A stretch of DNA of 44,716 nt from Porphyromonadaceae bacterium (lineage in GTDB: Bacteria > Bacteroidota > Bacteroidia > Bacteroidales > Porphyromonadaceae). The position numbers were made by a program, and so were the translations under genes. The DNA is taken from positions 1 through 44,716 of the forward strand of contig JAUMYQ010000003.1 in NCBI GenBank assembly GCA_030528555.1. Direction: 5' to 3'. Shown here piece by piece: positions 16,662 through 24,798 of the stretch. The notes under the pieces were generated by a model. The model saw only the letters and a program-made list of their open reading frames with translations. It did no database searches and had not been told where the DNA came from. Each line of letters opens with the position of its first letter. Position 1 is the first letter of the stretch.

Positions 16662-17927
16662 ATGACGATATTCAAGAGTAATCCTATTCGATTAAGTTTC
16701 CTGCTATCAATAATCTTGTTGCTCTCAGCCTGTCAAAAGGATAGACCTAGGATATCAGGACAAGAGCAAGATTTCTCCCCCTTGGAGCTTGTAGCTCTTC
16801 CATCTTCTATATCAGACAGAGGGGTAAGCTTACTTAATCCTCAGGGGCTACTCATCCTCTCAGAAGGAAACATGACAAGCGAACCGGGACATTTGAGCTT
16901 TGTTGATCAAGGAGTTGATGGCTACGCTAACGGAATAATTAGAGCTATAAATGGTCGTTCTTTGGGAAGTGTTACTCAAGACTTGGCAGTTTATAAGGAA
17001 CGACTTTACATTCTTAGTCAAAATGGCACAAATTCGGGATATGGAGACATGGCTCATATCAGCGTGTTTGATAAGAACTTTAGGCTTATTGAAGACTATA
17101 CACCCGACATCGTGATAGAGGCTAATGGTAAAGAACATCCTGAATATATAGCAGTGGCGCATGATAATGTCTATTTCTATGCTGGAGGACTTATTTATGA
17201 GTGCAGTACAGAACCAGAGACGAAGGGAGAGTGCCAGTTATTAGTAGAGATGCAAGCTCCTCTCGCAGAGAGGCTCTATAGAGCACATCGCTCCTCTGGA
17301 GAATATCTTTATGCCGTGGGCAAGCGTCATGTCTATCAACTTGATGAGGCTAGCAATATCAAAAAATATCTTTTACCTCGGGGCTATGAGTCTCTGGGGA
17401 TGACAGTTGTACCTAGACTTGCGCAGAGTGAGGATATCTATGCATGGGTACTATGCCGAGAGACAAAGACGAAACAAATTTACATCATCAAGTTACGCAA
17501 CTTAGAGCAAGAGATCATTTATCCTATTCCAATCGAGATAACGAACTCTATCTCTCCCAAAGAATTGTCATTAGACGTAGTCATGTCACGTGGGGGTGCG
17601 ATGCTCTTTTTTAGATACAAAGGGACGGTTTATAAATTCGAGACTGAGGGACAAAAGTTGCATACAATTTACAGGTCTGGTAGGAATGGCTCCAACAGGC
17701 TCTATGGATATATGGGTATAGATCCCATACGCCGATCTATTTACTTATCCGAGTTTGAAGATTATCCCCAATATGCCAAAGGATGGGTAAGTGAGCTAGC
17801 CTTCAATGGTCAAGTGAAACAAACATTTCTCCTAGCATCTCGAGAAGAAATAGGCCTTACCACTACGGGGATATACACTTCTTTTTGTGCTGGGATCTAT
17901 CCATTGACTACGTTACATCGCGATTAA
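16662..17927 (+). CDS. Beta-propeller-like lipoprotein (DUF5074/YncE-like)
   Basis: A 421-residue lipoprotein with signal LSFLLSIILLLSAC (Cys24) and mature start CQKDRP, again a surface-export-like signal. The early segment GLLILSEGNM followed by a description of successive short beta-strand blocks (LAVYKERLYILSQN, IAVAHDNVYFYAGG, EYLYAVGKRHVYQLD, MGIDPIRRSIYLSE) resembles DUF5074 or YncE-type propellers found beside TonB-dependent transporters, including BtuG-like cobalamin binders. No TonB receptor is present here, so the ligand is unknown. The nearby corrinoid operon makes a cobalamin link tempting but unproven. Confidence 0.7.
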   Translation: MTIFKSNPIRLSFLLSIILLLSACQKDRPRISGQEQDFSPLELVALPSSISDRGVSLLNPQGLLILSEGNMTSEPGHLSFVDQGVDGYANGIIRAINGRSLGSVTQDLAVYKERLYILSQNGTNSGYGDMAHISVFDKNFRLIEDYTPDIVIEANGKEHPEYIAVAHDNVYFYAGGLIYECSTEPETKGECQLLVEMQAPLAERLYRAHRSSGEYLYAVGKRHVYQLDEASNIKKYLLPRGYESLGMTVVPRLAQSEDIYAWVLCRETKTKQIYIIKLRNLEQEIIYPIPIEITNSISPKELSLDVVMSRGGAMLFFRYKGTVYKFETEGQKLHTIYRSGRNGSNRLYGYMGIDPIRRSIYLSEFEDYPQYAKGWVSELAFNGQVKQTFLLASREEIGLTTTGIYTSFCAGIYPLTTLHRD

Positions 17928-17979
17928 GCATTTTATAATTAGGAATGTTGCCAACTAAAAGGACTTAACGATATACTAC

Positions 17980-19317
17980 ATGTTAATAATAAACAGAAAA
18001 CTTATGAAACAAACACTAGGGCTAGGGCTTCTGTCTCTAGCAACACTGGTGCCTATCTCTTGCTCACAGAGCAATGAACCCAGGATCGAAAGTGAAGGAG
18101 TAGCTAATTACGTTGACGAGATCTCTGCAATAAGTAAGCAGTTATCGATGCTTGAGGTCTATGATCTCAAGAGCGATAGTCTAGCCCTAGTCTCTATTTA
18201 TGAGGCTATGGGAGGGGACCGTTGGTTTCGCAACGACAATTGGCTTAGTGATAACCCTCTAAGCACTTGGCAGGGGGTACATACAAAAGAGGTCAATGGA
18301 GAGGAACGTGTCTATGCTCTATATGTTGGAGGTAATAACCTACGAGGTAAGATACCTGAGACAATCAAGTATCTCACGGCATTGCGCGTGCTACATCTTA
18401 AACACAACCACTATATAGATGGGATGATACCAGAAGGTATCTATGACCTTACGGCTCTGAAGACGCTAGACCTTAGTTTTACAGGGCTAACGGGAGGGCT
18501 TAGTGCTAAGGTCGGACAGCTTACAGAGTTAGACTCACTTAACTTACGGACTGGTCCATGGGATTTGCGCCAATCAGGAAATTATCTTCCTAATCCACGT
18601 CGTCTTTCGGGAGAGCTCCCCAAGGAACTCGGTAAATTGACTAAAGCTCGCTACATTAGCGTTTACAATCAAAACTTCACTGGACGTATCCCCACTGAAC
18701 TATCAGGATTGTCAACCATTGAGATACTAAGTCTACAAGGTTGCGCCTTTTCTGGAGAAATTCCAGCAAGTCTTGGACAGCTAAAGAGACTAAAAAAACT
18801 GTATCTAGGATACAACCAACTCTCTGGGGCTATTCCCAGAAATCTCTGTCAGGCGACATCTCTCGAAGAGCTGATCCTCAGCCACAACCAACTCTCTGGT
18901 CAATTGCCTAGAGAATTGAAATATTGGCAACGTCTCAATTTGCTTGATCTTGGTAATAATCAACTGTCTGGTGAATTACCAGAGGAGCTGTGTGACATGA
19001 GAGATCTCTTCAAAATTGATTTGAGAAATAACAAATTCACAGGTGAATTACCTACACGCCTAGGAGGAGAGCAGCAGGATTTCCTGCGCTTCGTAGATAT
19101 TCGAGGTAATAACTTCACAGGTAAGCTCCCAGCTAAGGTGCCACATACGTTACGTAACTTGGATCCTCATGGTATTTATCCTTATCCTAAGACCTTCTAT
19201 ACAGAGTATCGCCTAACGGGTAACCGTTTCTCGGGTCAATTGCCTGAGGAATATCAGGATGTGAACCGTAACTATATTCTACCGCAGCAGGAAGGCTTTG
19301 GTTTTAGCAATTACTAA
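17980..19317 (+). CDS. Plant-type leucine-rich repeat lipoprotein
   Basis: A 445-residue lipoprotein (signal GLGLLSLATLVPISC, Cys28). After a short spacer comes the cap SLALVSIYEAMGGDRWFRNDNWL...TWQGV, typical of bacterial proteins with plant-like repeats. About ten 24-residue repeats of the form L..L.L..N.L.G.IP..LG.L then run from about 105 to 430 (examples LYLGYNQLSGAIPRNL and LDLGNNQLSGELPEEL). Such solenoids bind proteins or glycans. A second ATG at 18004 (MKQTLGLG) also gives a good signal peptide. The bases around the upstream start encode INRK, like the MNRK start of the gene at 19487, suggesting a shared N-terminal origin. Related surface LRR proteins in oral Bacteroidetes take part in adhesion. 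Confidence 0.88.
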   Translation: MLIINRKLMKQTLGLGLLSLATLVPISCSQSNEPRIESEGVANYVDEISAISKQLSMLEVYDLKSDSLALVSIYEAMGGDRWFRNDNWLSDNPLSTWQGVHTKEVNGEERVYALYVGGNNLRGKIPETIKYLTALRVLHLKHNHYIDGMIPEGIYDLTALKTLDLSFTGLTGGLSAKVGQLTELDSLNLRTGPWDLRQSGNYLPNPRRLSGELPKELGKLTKARYISVYNQNFTGRIPTELSGLSTIEILSLQGCAFSGEIPASLGQLKRLKKLYLGYNQLSGAIPRNLCQATSLEELILSHNQLSGQLPRELKYWQRLNLLDLGNNQLSGELPEELCDMRDLFKIDLRNNKFTGELPTRLGGEQQDFLRFVDIRGNNFTGKLPAKVPHTLRNLDPHGIYPYPKTFYTEYRLTGNRFSGQLPEEYQDVNRNYILPQQEGFGFSNY

Positions 19318-19355
19318 TTACAAAGCCTTTCAATGTAAATAAGTTATATTAAAGT

Positions 19356-19417
19356 CCACCCTTAGTTTGGAACTTGTGGCACGGCATACCTCTTGTCGCT
19401 CGTCCAAGCTAGGGTGG
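19356..19417 (+). terminator. Long hairpin between LRR gene and BspA-like genes
   Basis: CCACCCT plus TAG plus TTGGA (19356-19371) pair with TCCAA plus CTA plus AGGGTGG (19403-19417) around a 31-nt loop, followed by TTTGTATTTATC. It could terminate the upstream gene or act as a leader structure for the next. No consensus promoter is seen between it and 19487. Confidence 0.5.
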
Positions 19418-19486
19418 TTTGTATTTATCGGGATTTGTCTGTGAGACATAAATAATAGATCGTGTAACTCAACAAAACGTTTAACT

Positions 19487-21043
19487 ATGAACAGAAAAAC
19501 TATGCTCAGTCTTGCACTGACTGTACTTGTATCGGTTACTGCTTGTCAAAAAGACCCCCTAAGGGTTGAGCCGAAACCAGATCCAGCACCAACACAACCT
19601 ACTGAGGACAATACCTCCAAGGAGGATAAAAAGGATAGTGACGGAGAAGGCAAGAAAGACGATGAGAATGAAGACAAGCCTAATAACGACAATAACTCTG
19701 AACATCAAAATGGTGAGGGTCCAGAAGGTGGAAATGGCGATAATCCCAGTGGAAATAGTGACAATCCAGAGGATGACAACAAGGAAGATACAACGCCTGG
19801 GTCTTCTACGCCTACTGACCCAACTCCAAAGGCATTTACAGCAGGAGATTTCATGCCCGACATGCTCTCGAATGGTGTGCTGACGCTCCCAAAACACTTT
19901 GTAAGTATAAGCTCTAGTGCTCTGGATGCTCAAAAGTCTGAAATTACCAAAATTATAGCTCCTGGGGTGACAGAGATTGAGGAACGAGCTTTCTCTGGAT
20001 ATACTTCCCTTAGGGCCATAGAGATGCCACTCCTAACGAAAATAGGCAATAAGGCTTTTGAACAGTGTCATAACCTTAGCAAGGTGGAGCAGCCCACACT
20101 AATCGAAGTTGGTGACGAAGCATTTGCTCACTGCCTCAATCTTGCAGAAGTCGATATGCCAAAGGTTGCCAAGATCGGGCGTAAAGCGTTCGCTTATCTC
20201 TATAGGCTTCGTAAGGTTACTCTTGGTGATCAATTACCTAGCGTGGCTGATGATGCCTTCTATTATTCATCTACTGCCAAAGTATTGGTCGTACCTAACT
20301 CTGCCATCTCTAGCTATAGTAATATGGCAACCAACGCTTACTTCCTTAACATCAATGGTAATACTAACCTAGTATCTGGTCAGTATAGTCAGATTCCCGA
20401 AACTTTGCTCCTTGAAGGAGACACGCTGTCGGACAATGAAGACTCTGATGAGGAAGAAGTTGAGGTAAGCAACTTTGTCCTCAAATCAAGCGTCAAGACA
20501 ATCTCAGAGAATGCTTTCAACTCATTGACAACATCTGACCGTAATATTCTCATGGGTTATTTTCGGGCACCTGGTGTTCAGAAGATAGAATCTGGGGCAT
20601 TTCGTGATCAAGATAAGCTAGAATTTGTGGAGTTCCCCAACGCTACTAGCGTGGCATCAGGGGCATTTGCTGGGTGCAAGAAACTGAGCGTAGTTATTAT
20701 GCCCCAATTAACCCACATTCAGAGCACTACGTTTGAGCACACAGGACTGAAGTACATTGATCTCTCTTCTGCAACTCGAATCGATGAGAATGCATTCCAG
20801 GGTTGCTCTTCTCTAGAGTACATTATCCTAGGAAATGATGTCCCTCAAACCCCTGAGCTTATAGATCCCAATGATCCCCTAAACAGAAGCATATTTGGAC
20901 GTACGAGGGGAGCAAGTCCAGTAAAGACAGGTCAAGTGACGATCGTTGTACCCGATGCTAGTCTGAGTAAATACAATGCTTGGAAAACAAAATTCGAGCA
21001 GATTAAAGCGATTATCCCAGTTAGTAAATTCATACAACCATAA
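19487..21043 (+). CDS. BspA-type leucine-rich repeat lipoprotein
   Basis: A 518-residue lipoprotein with signal MLSLALTVLVSVTAC (Cys20) and mature start CQKDPLRVE, a likely surface-export signal. Residues about 28-118 are a low-complexity linker rich in D, E, N, K, G and P, likely a flexible stalk. Then come two blocks of LRR_5 (BspA/TpLRR) repeats such as VTEIEERAFSGYTSLRAIEM and ATRIDENAFQGCSSLEYIIL. Each block ends with a small non-repeat module (QVTIVVPDASLSKYNAW). BspA-type proteins bind fibronectin, fibrinogen or other bacteria. It is a tandem paralog of the next gene, whose ATG overlaps its stop. Confidence 0.88.
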   Translation: MNRKTMLSLALTVLVSVTACQKDPLRVEPKPDPAPTQPTEDNTSKEDKKDSDGEGKKDDENEDKPNNDNNSEHQNGEGPEGGNGDNPSGNSDNPEDDNKEDTTPGSSTPTDPTPKAFTAGDFMPDMLSNGVLTLPKHFVSISSSALDAQKSEITKIIAPGVTEIEERAFSGYTSLRAIEMPLLTKIGNKAFEQCHNLSKVEQPTLIEVGDEAFAHCLNLAEVDMPKVAKIGRKAFAYLYRLRKVTLGDQLPSVADDAFYYSSTAKVLVVPNSAISSYSNMATNAYFLNINGNTNLVSGQYSQIPETLLLEGDTLSDNEDSDEEEVEVSNFVLKSSVKTISENAFNSLTTSDRNILMGYFRAPGVQKIESGAFRDQDKLEFVEFPNATSVASGAFAGCKKLSVVIMPQLTHIQSTTFEHTGLKYIDLSSATRIDENAFQGCSSLEYIILGNDVPQTPELIDPNDPLNRSIFGRTRGASPVKTGQVTIVVPDASLSKYNAWKTKFEQIKAIIPVSKFIQP

Positions 21044-22335
21044 TGAAGAAGTTGTTATTTATAATAATCCCTGTACTACTCCTATTGGCTACAGTTGGAT
21101 GTCAGAAGGAAGAGAATCCAGTTACTCCTAAGCAGCAGGATACACTAGAGGAACCTAAGCCTTCCGAACCTCAGAAAGGGAAGGATGATAAGCCTGCTGA
21201 GCCCACCCCTCAAGAGCCCACCGATCCAGTTCCACCGCCACCTGCTCCTATAGAGGATAAGATTTTTACTAGAGGTAGCTTTAAGGCTGATATGATTGCA
21301 GAGGGTGTTTTGACAATTCCGAGCGAATTTACTATCGTTGGAAAAGAAGCTCTTGTCGGAAATAATAGCTTCTCCGTTCTCAAAGGAGAAAATCTGAAGC
21401 GCATTGACCAAAGTGCCTTTGATAAGTGTCAAGGTTTGCGATTGGTGGATCTCCCAGCTTTGGAACATATTGGAGCTAATGCTTTTATGGATTGTGATGC
21501 TTTGGAAGAAGTGCTTATTCCAAAAGTGAAAAGCATAGAATCACAGGCTTTCTATGGTCTACTGAAGCTTAAAAAGGTACAAATGGGCGATACACCACCG
21601 ACTGCGGAGCTCAATGCTTTTAAACTTAGTACGGTAGTCAAGACACTGTGTGTAGTTGAGGGGAAGCAAGAAGCTTTCACTTTCTTTGCCAATACACATC
21701 GTTTTTCGGGAATTGAAGGTGGAGCACCTTTGGTAGCTAACTTCTCTCCTTTGCCTTCTGGAACAGAGATAGAGGGGACAACCATTGTCCGCTATGAAGA
21801 CATTGGAGGGAATCAAGCTGACTTAGTCCTTGATCCCAGGTTCAAGAAAATTGCCTCACGAGCTTTTTGGGATGTTTCATCTTTGCATGGACTCTTTGCT
21901 TCTCTTAGTATTGAGGAGATTGACGAATATGGTCTAGCGGACTGTTCCAATATTTTGGCAATTGATTTTCCACAGTTACGTATCCTGGGCCAAAACGCTT
22001 TAGAAGGTTGTTCTCGTTTGATGAAAATTAGCCTCCCACGTGTGGAAGTTATAGGCAGTAATGCGTTGGAACGATGTTATCGCTTCGAACGTTTGAGCAT
22101 ACCAAATATCAAAACATTGGGAAGTCAAGCCTTAGCTGATTGTCAGAGACTACAAATTTTGGAGCTAGGGGATACTCCCCCTAAGACTGGGCAAAATATC
22201 TTCGGCAATCCAGGGGCTCGCTATGGCATTAAGTTCGGTCAGATAACTCTCATTGTTCCTAAAGGGGCTAGTAGCAAATATGATAGTTGGCGATCAGCCT
22301 ACCGACAAATTGGTCGTATTGTAGAGCAAGACTAA
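21043..22335 (+). CDS. BspA-type leucine-rich repeat lipoprotein, tandem paralog
   Basis: A 430-residue lipoprotein (MKKLLFIIIPVLLLLATVGC, Cys20; mature CQKEEN). A proline-rich linker to about residue 75 replaces the acidic stalk of its neighbour. The same plan follows: an entry module (FTRGSFKADMIAEGVLTIPS), LRR_5 repeats (LEHIGANAFMDCDALEEVLI and similar), a break near 215-245, a second repeat block and the closing QITLIVPKGASSKYDSWRSAY. The start codon shares the A of the upstream stop (TAATG), so the two are translated together. Function is probably adhesion, inferred from the fold. Confidence 0.88.
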   Translation: MKKLLFIIIPVLLLLATVGCQKEENPVTPKQQDTLEEPKPSEPQKGKDDKPAEPTPQEPTDPVPPPPAPIEDKIFTRGSFKADMIAEGVLTIPSEFTIVGKEALVGNNSFSVLKGENLKRIDQSAFDKCQGLRLVDLPALEHIGANAFMDCDALEEVLIPKVKSIESQAFYGLLKLKKVQMGDTPPTAELNAFKLSTVVKTLCVVEGKQEAFTFFANTHRFSGIEGGAPLVANFSPLPSGTEIEGTTIVRYEDIGGNQADLVLDPRFKKIASRAFWDVSSLHGLFASLSIEEIDEYGLADCSNILAIDFPQLRILGQNALEGCSRLMKISLPRVEVIGSNALERCYRFERLSIPNIKTLGSQALADCQRLQILELGDTPPKTGQNIFGNPGARYGIKFGQITLIVPKGASSKYDSWRSAYRQIGRIVEQD

Positions 22336-22386
22336 AAATATTTAGAGAGTACAAACTACCTACTCATGTAGTTTATTCTCCATTTT

Positions 22387-22423
22387 GTGGGGCATATCAA
22401 AATTAAATTTTGATATGCCCCAC
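22387..22423. terminator. Terminator hairpin of the lipoprotein island
   Basis: A perfect 18-bp stem (22387-22404 and 22406-22423) with one loop base. The GC-rich base GTGGGGC and AT-rich top resemble a bidirectional terminator. It lies 52 nt after the last lipoprotein stop. Confidence 0.7.
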
Positions 22424-22613
22424 TTACCTTTAGAAAGCGTTAAACACAAAAAGTTTTGTACTCTATATAGGAAACGCTCTAATCAGGGTAGATAACAAAG
22501 TATAGATCTTTAGCAAAGGGCAACAAAAATCACTACCATATGCTTGCCTATACCTATTAATCTTTCCTCCACTTCAGGGTATCTTTAATTCATTTATCTT
22601 GAGTTGATTAGAG

Positions 22614-22720
22614 GTATACCCCATTTTTGTGCAAAATCTTCCCGATCTTTTTTCTCGGAGTTCCCGAACTTTTTGGAAAAAGATCGGGAAGTTTTTTTTG
22701 AAAGTTCCCGAAGATTTTTT
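22614..22720 (+). repeat. Intergenic palindromic repeat, copy 4
   Basis: Forward orientation, beginning GGTATACCCCATTTTTGTGC as in copy 6. The first hairpin (22661-22690) has one A/A mismatch, AAC on the left and GAT on the right. The second hairpin, TTCGGGAA-type arms around a T-rich loop, is as in the other copies apart from the ATCGGGAA start. Confidence 0.85.
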
Positions 22721-22963
22721 CGATCTAATCGGAATCTTGTTAATAGTCTTGTTGTGAGTGTTTTATGTGTTTTAGTTTATTGATAGCTGGATCCGTTATT
22801 CCGGATTTTGAGATGTTTTCCTGAAGTCTCATTGGATTTCCTCGATATTTAAGGTATAGGTAAAGCTGTTGTTCTTCGTTGATTATCCGATCAGTTTCTG
22901 TTTAGTTGAAAACAGTTTGTGAAACGTTTTCTATTTCATTCAGCTCGTCAAAGTAACAAAAGA

Positions 22964-23002
22964 GAAACGCGCTAGCCTATTTTGAATAGACTAGCACGTT
23001 TC
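22964..23002 (-). terminator. Terminator of the E2-E3 operon
   Basis: Two 18-nt arms (22964-22981 and 22985-23002) with a 3-nt loop. On the plus strand two positions are C/A mismatches; in the minus-strand RNA the same positions are G-U pairs, so the stem is complete only for the minus-strand transcript, which then runs into a T-rich stretch. This fits termination of the operon ending at 23037. Confidence 0.75.
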
Positions 23003-23036
23003 GTTACAAATCCAAGGTGGATTTTGCTGAGATTGC

Positions 23037-24758
23037 TTACTTTTTCTTGGGCAAGTGAATGGCTATACCTAGGGCATCAGCGATGGCTTCATAGAGAGCC
23101 TCCGAATAGGTTGGGTGACCATAGATGGTAGCTAGAACTTCCTCTGCCGTGGCTTCTATCTCCATGACGAGAGAAGCTTGGCTAATCATCTCAGCGGCCA
23201 TGGCTCCGATGATGTGGATACCAAGGATTTCGCCATACTTATTGTCTAGGATAACCTTGACGAAGCCAGCATTCTCACCCGAGGCTAGGGCACGGCCATT
23301 AGCTGCGAAGGGGAACTTGCCCACACGGATCTCGCCATAATGCTCGCGAGCTTGCTCTTCTGTCAGACCAACCATTGCGACCTCTGGTCGGGTGTACACT
23401 ACCGATGGGGCAGAAAGGAGCTTGAGCTCCATGTGATTGCCGTGTAGGGCATTCTCAGCGGCCACCTCTGCCATGCGGAAAGCGGTATGGGCGAGCATCT
23501 TGATCCCATTGATGTCGCCAGGGGCATAGACACCCTTGACGCTTGTCTCCATGTACTTGTCCACCTTGACTTTGCCTTTTTCGATCTCTAGGTCAAGTTC
23601 ACCCACTCCCTCGAGGTCGGGCACGCGACCGATAGAGAGGAGTGCTTTGTCGGCCTCGATGACCTCGCCACTTTTGAGAATGGCGGCTAAGCGACCGTTG
23701 CGGTCCTCGAGGCGGTCAATGGCCTTGCTCGTCAGTACGGTGATACCCATCTTCTCCAGGTCGTGGCGAAGGGTTTCCGATACCTCCTTGTCTAGAGCGG
23801 GGATAATGCGGTCGGCCATCTCTACAATAGTCACCTTAGTACCGAGTGCTCCGAGTGCTTGAGCCATCTCTACCCCGATAACGCCACCACCGATGACTAC
23901 CATAGACTGTGGTTGCTCCTGTAGGCTGAGGATATCATCACTAGTCATCACCCCTGGGTGCTCTATGCCTGGGATGGGGATGTGAGCCACCTTGGAGCCG
24001 CCAGCGAGGATGATCTTATCGGCCTTGATAATTTCCTTGCCATTGATCACGATATCTTTGTCTTTGTTGATGGCTGCCGTACCACGGAATACTTCTACAC
24101 CATTGCTCTTAAGCAGAGAATAGACACCGCCAGTGAGCTTCTTGACCACGCTGTCCTTGTAGGCTACGAGTTTCTTCATATCCACCGTGAAGCTAGGGTC
24201 AGCGAAGCTAATACCGCGAGCTGCCGCCTGAGCTACTCCTTCCAGGATTTCCGCATTCCTCAGGAAGGTCTTAGTGGGGATACAGCCCTTGTTGAGACAT
24301 GTGCCACCAAACTCGCTCTTCTCTACGATAGCGACCTTGGCTCCTAGCTGAGCTGCCTTGATAGCTGCTACATAGCCAGCAGGGCCACCACCGATTACGG
24401 CCACGTGGTAGTCTCCTTCCATGCGGATGAGAGGGAGCTTGCCACTCGTGTCGCTAGGGGCTGGAGCAGGGGCATCGGGTAGGATTTCCTCCTTGGTGCG
24501 TACGGTGTCTAGGCTTTCGCCAGCTTCACCGATGAAGCCGATGACCTCGGCAATGGGTACGGTCTTGCCATCACCGTGAATGATCTTCAGGAGTACGCCA
24601 TCGGCCTCGGCCTCTACCTCGGCACTAGTCTTATCCGTCATGATCTCGAGGATGATATCTCCCTTGCTCACGCTCTCTCCTTCTTGCTTAACCCAGCGGA
24701 CGATTTCGCCCTCGGTCATATCGATACCCATCTTGGGCATGATGATCTCTGTTGCCAT
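23037..24758 (-). CDS. lpdA: Dihydrolipoyl dehydrogenase (E3) with N-terminal lipoyl domain
   Basis: Flavoprotein that reoxidises dihydrolipoamide with NAD in 2-oxoacid dehydrogenase complexes. Residues 1-80 are a lipoyl domain with Lys43 in MTDKTSAEVEA as the attachment site. An Ala/Pro linker (about 92-105) leads to the E3 core: FAD motif VIGGGPAGYVAA (121-132), redox disulfide Cys154-Cys159 in GGTCLNKGCIPTK, NAD-binding VIGGGVIGVEMAQALG, and the C-terminal His-Glu active site in GHPTYSE. It has 573 residues, against about 470 for a plain E3. The start lies 40 nt after the E2 gene, so they are co-transcribed. Lipoyl-E3 fusions are known from acetoin and some pyruvate dehydrogenase complexes. 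Confidence 0.94.
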   Translation of the reverse strand: MATEIIMPKMGIDMTEGEIVRWVKQEGESVSKGDIILEIMTDKTSAEVEAEADGVLLKIIHGDGKTVPIAEVIGFIGEAGESLDTVRTKEEILPDAPAPAPSDTSGKLPLIRMEGDYHVAVIGGGPAGYVAAIKAAQLGAKVAIVEKSEFGGTCLNKGCIPTKTFLRNAEILEGVAQAAARGISFADPSFTVDMKKLVAYKDSVVKKLTGGVYSLLKSNGVEVFRGTAAINKDKDIVINGKEIIKADKIILAGGSKVAHIPIPGIEHPGVMTSDDILSLQEQPQSMVVIGGGVIGVEMAQALGALGTKVTIVEMADRIIPALDKEVSETLRHDLEKMGITVLTSKAIDRLEDRNGRLAAILKSGEVIEADKALLSIGRVPDLEGVGELDLEIEKGKVKVDKYMETSVKGVYAPGDINGIKMLAHTAFRMAEVAAENALHGNHMELKLLSAPSVVYTRPEVAMVGLTEEQAREHYGEIRVGKFPFAANGRALASGENAGFVKVILDNKYGEILGIHIIGAMAAEMISQASLVMEIEATAEEVLATIYGHPTYSEALYEAIADALGIAIHLPKKK

Positions 24759-24798
24759 TTTATTTCGATTTATAGTTTTACTTCCTTGTTGATTACCC

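Larger units (their letters stand above)
22336..23036. other. 701-nt spacer between convergent operons
   Basis: It holds a bidirectional hairpin (22387-22423), repeat copy 4 (22614-22720) and the terminator of the minus-strand operon (22964-23002). No gene is supported. Confidence 0.6.
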
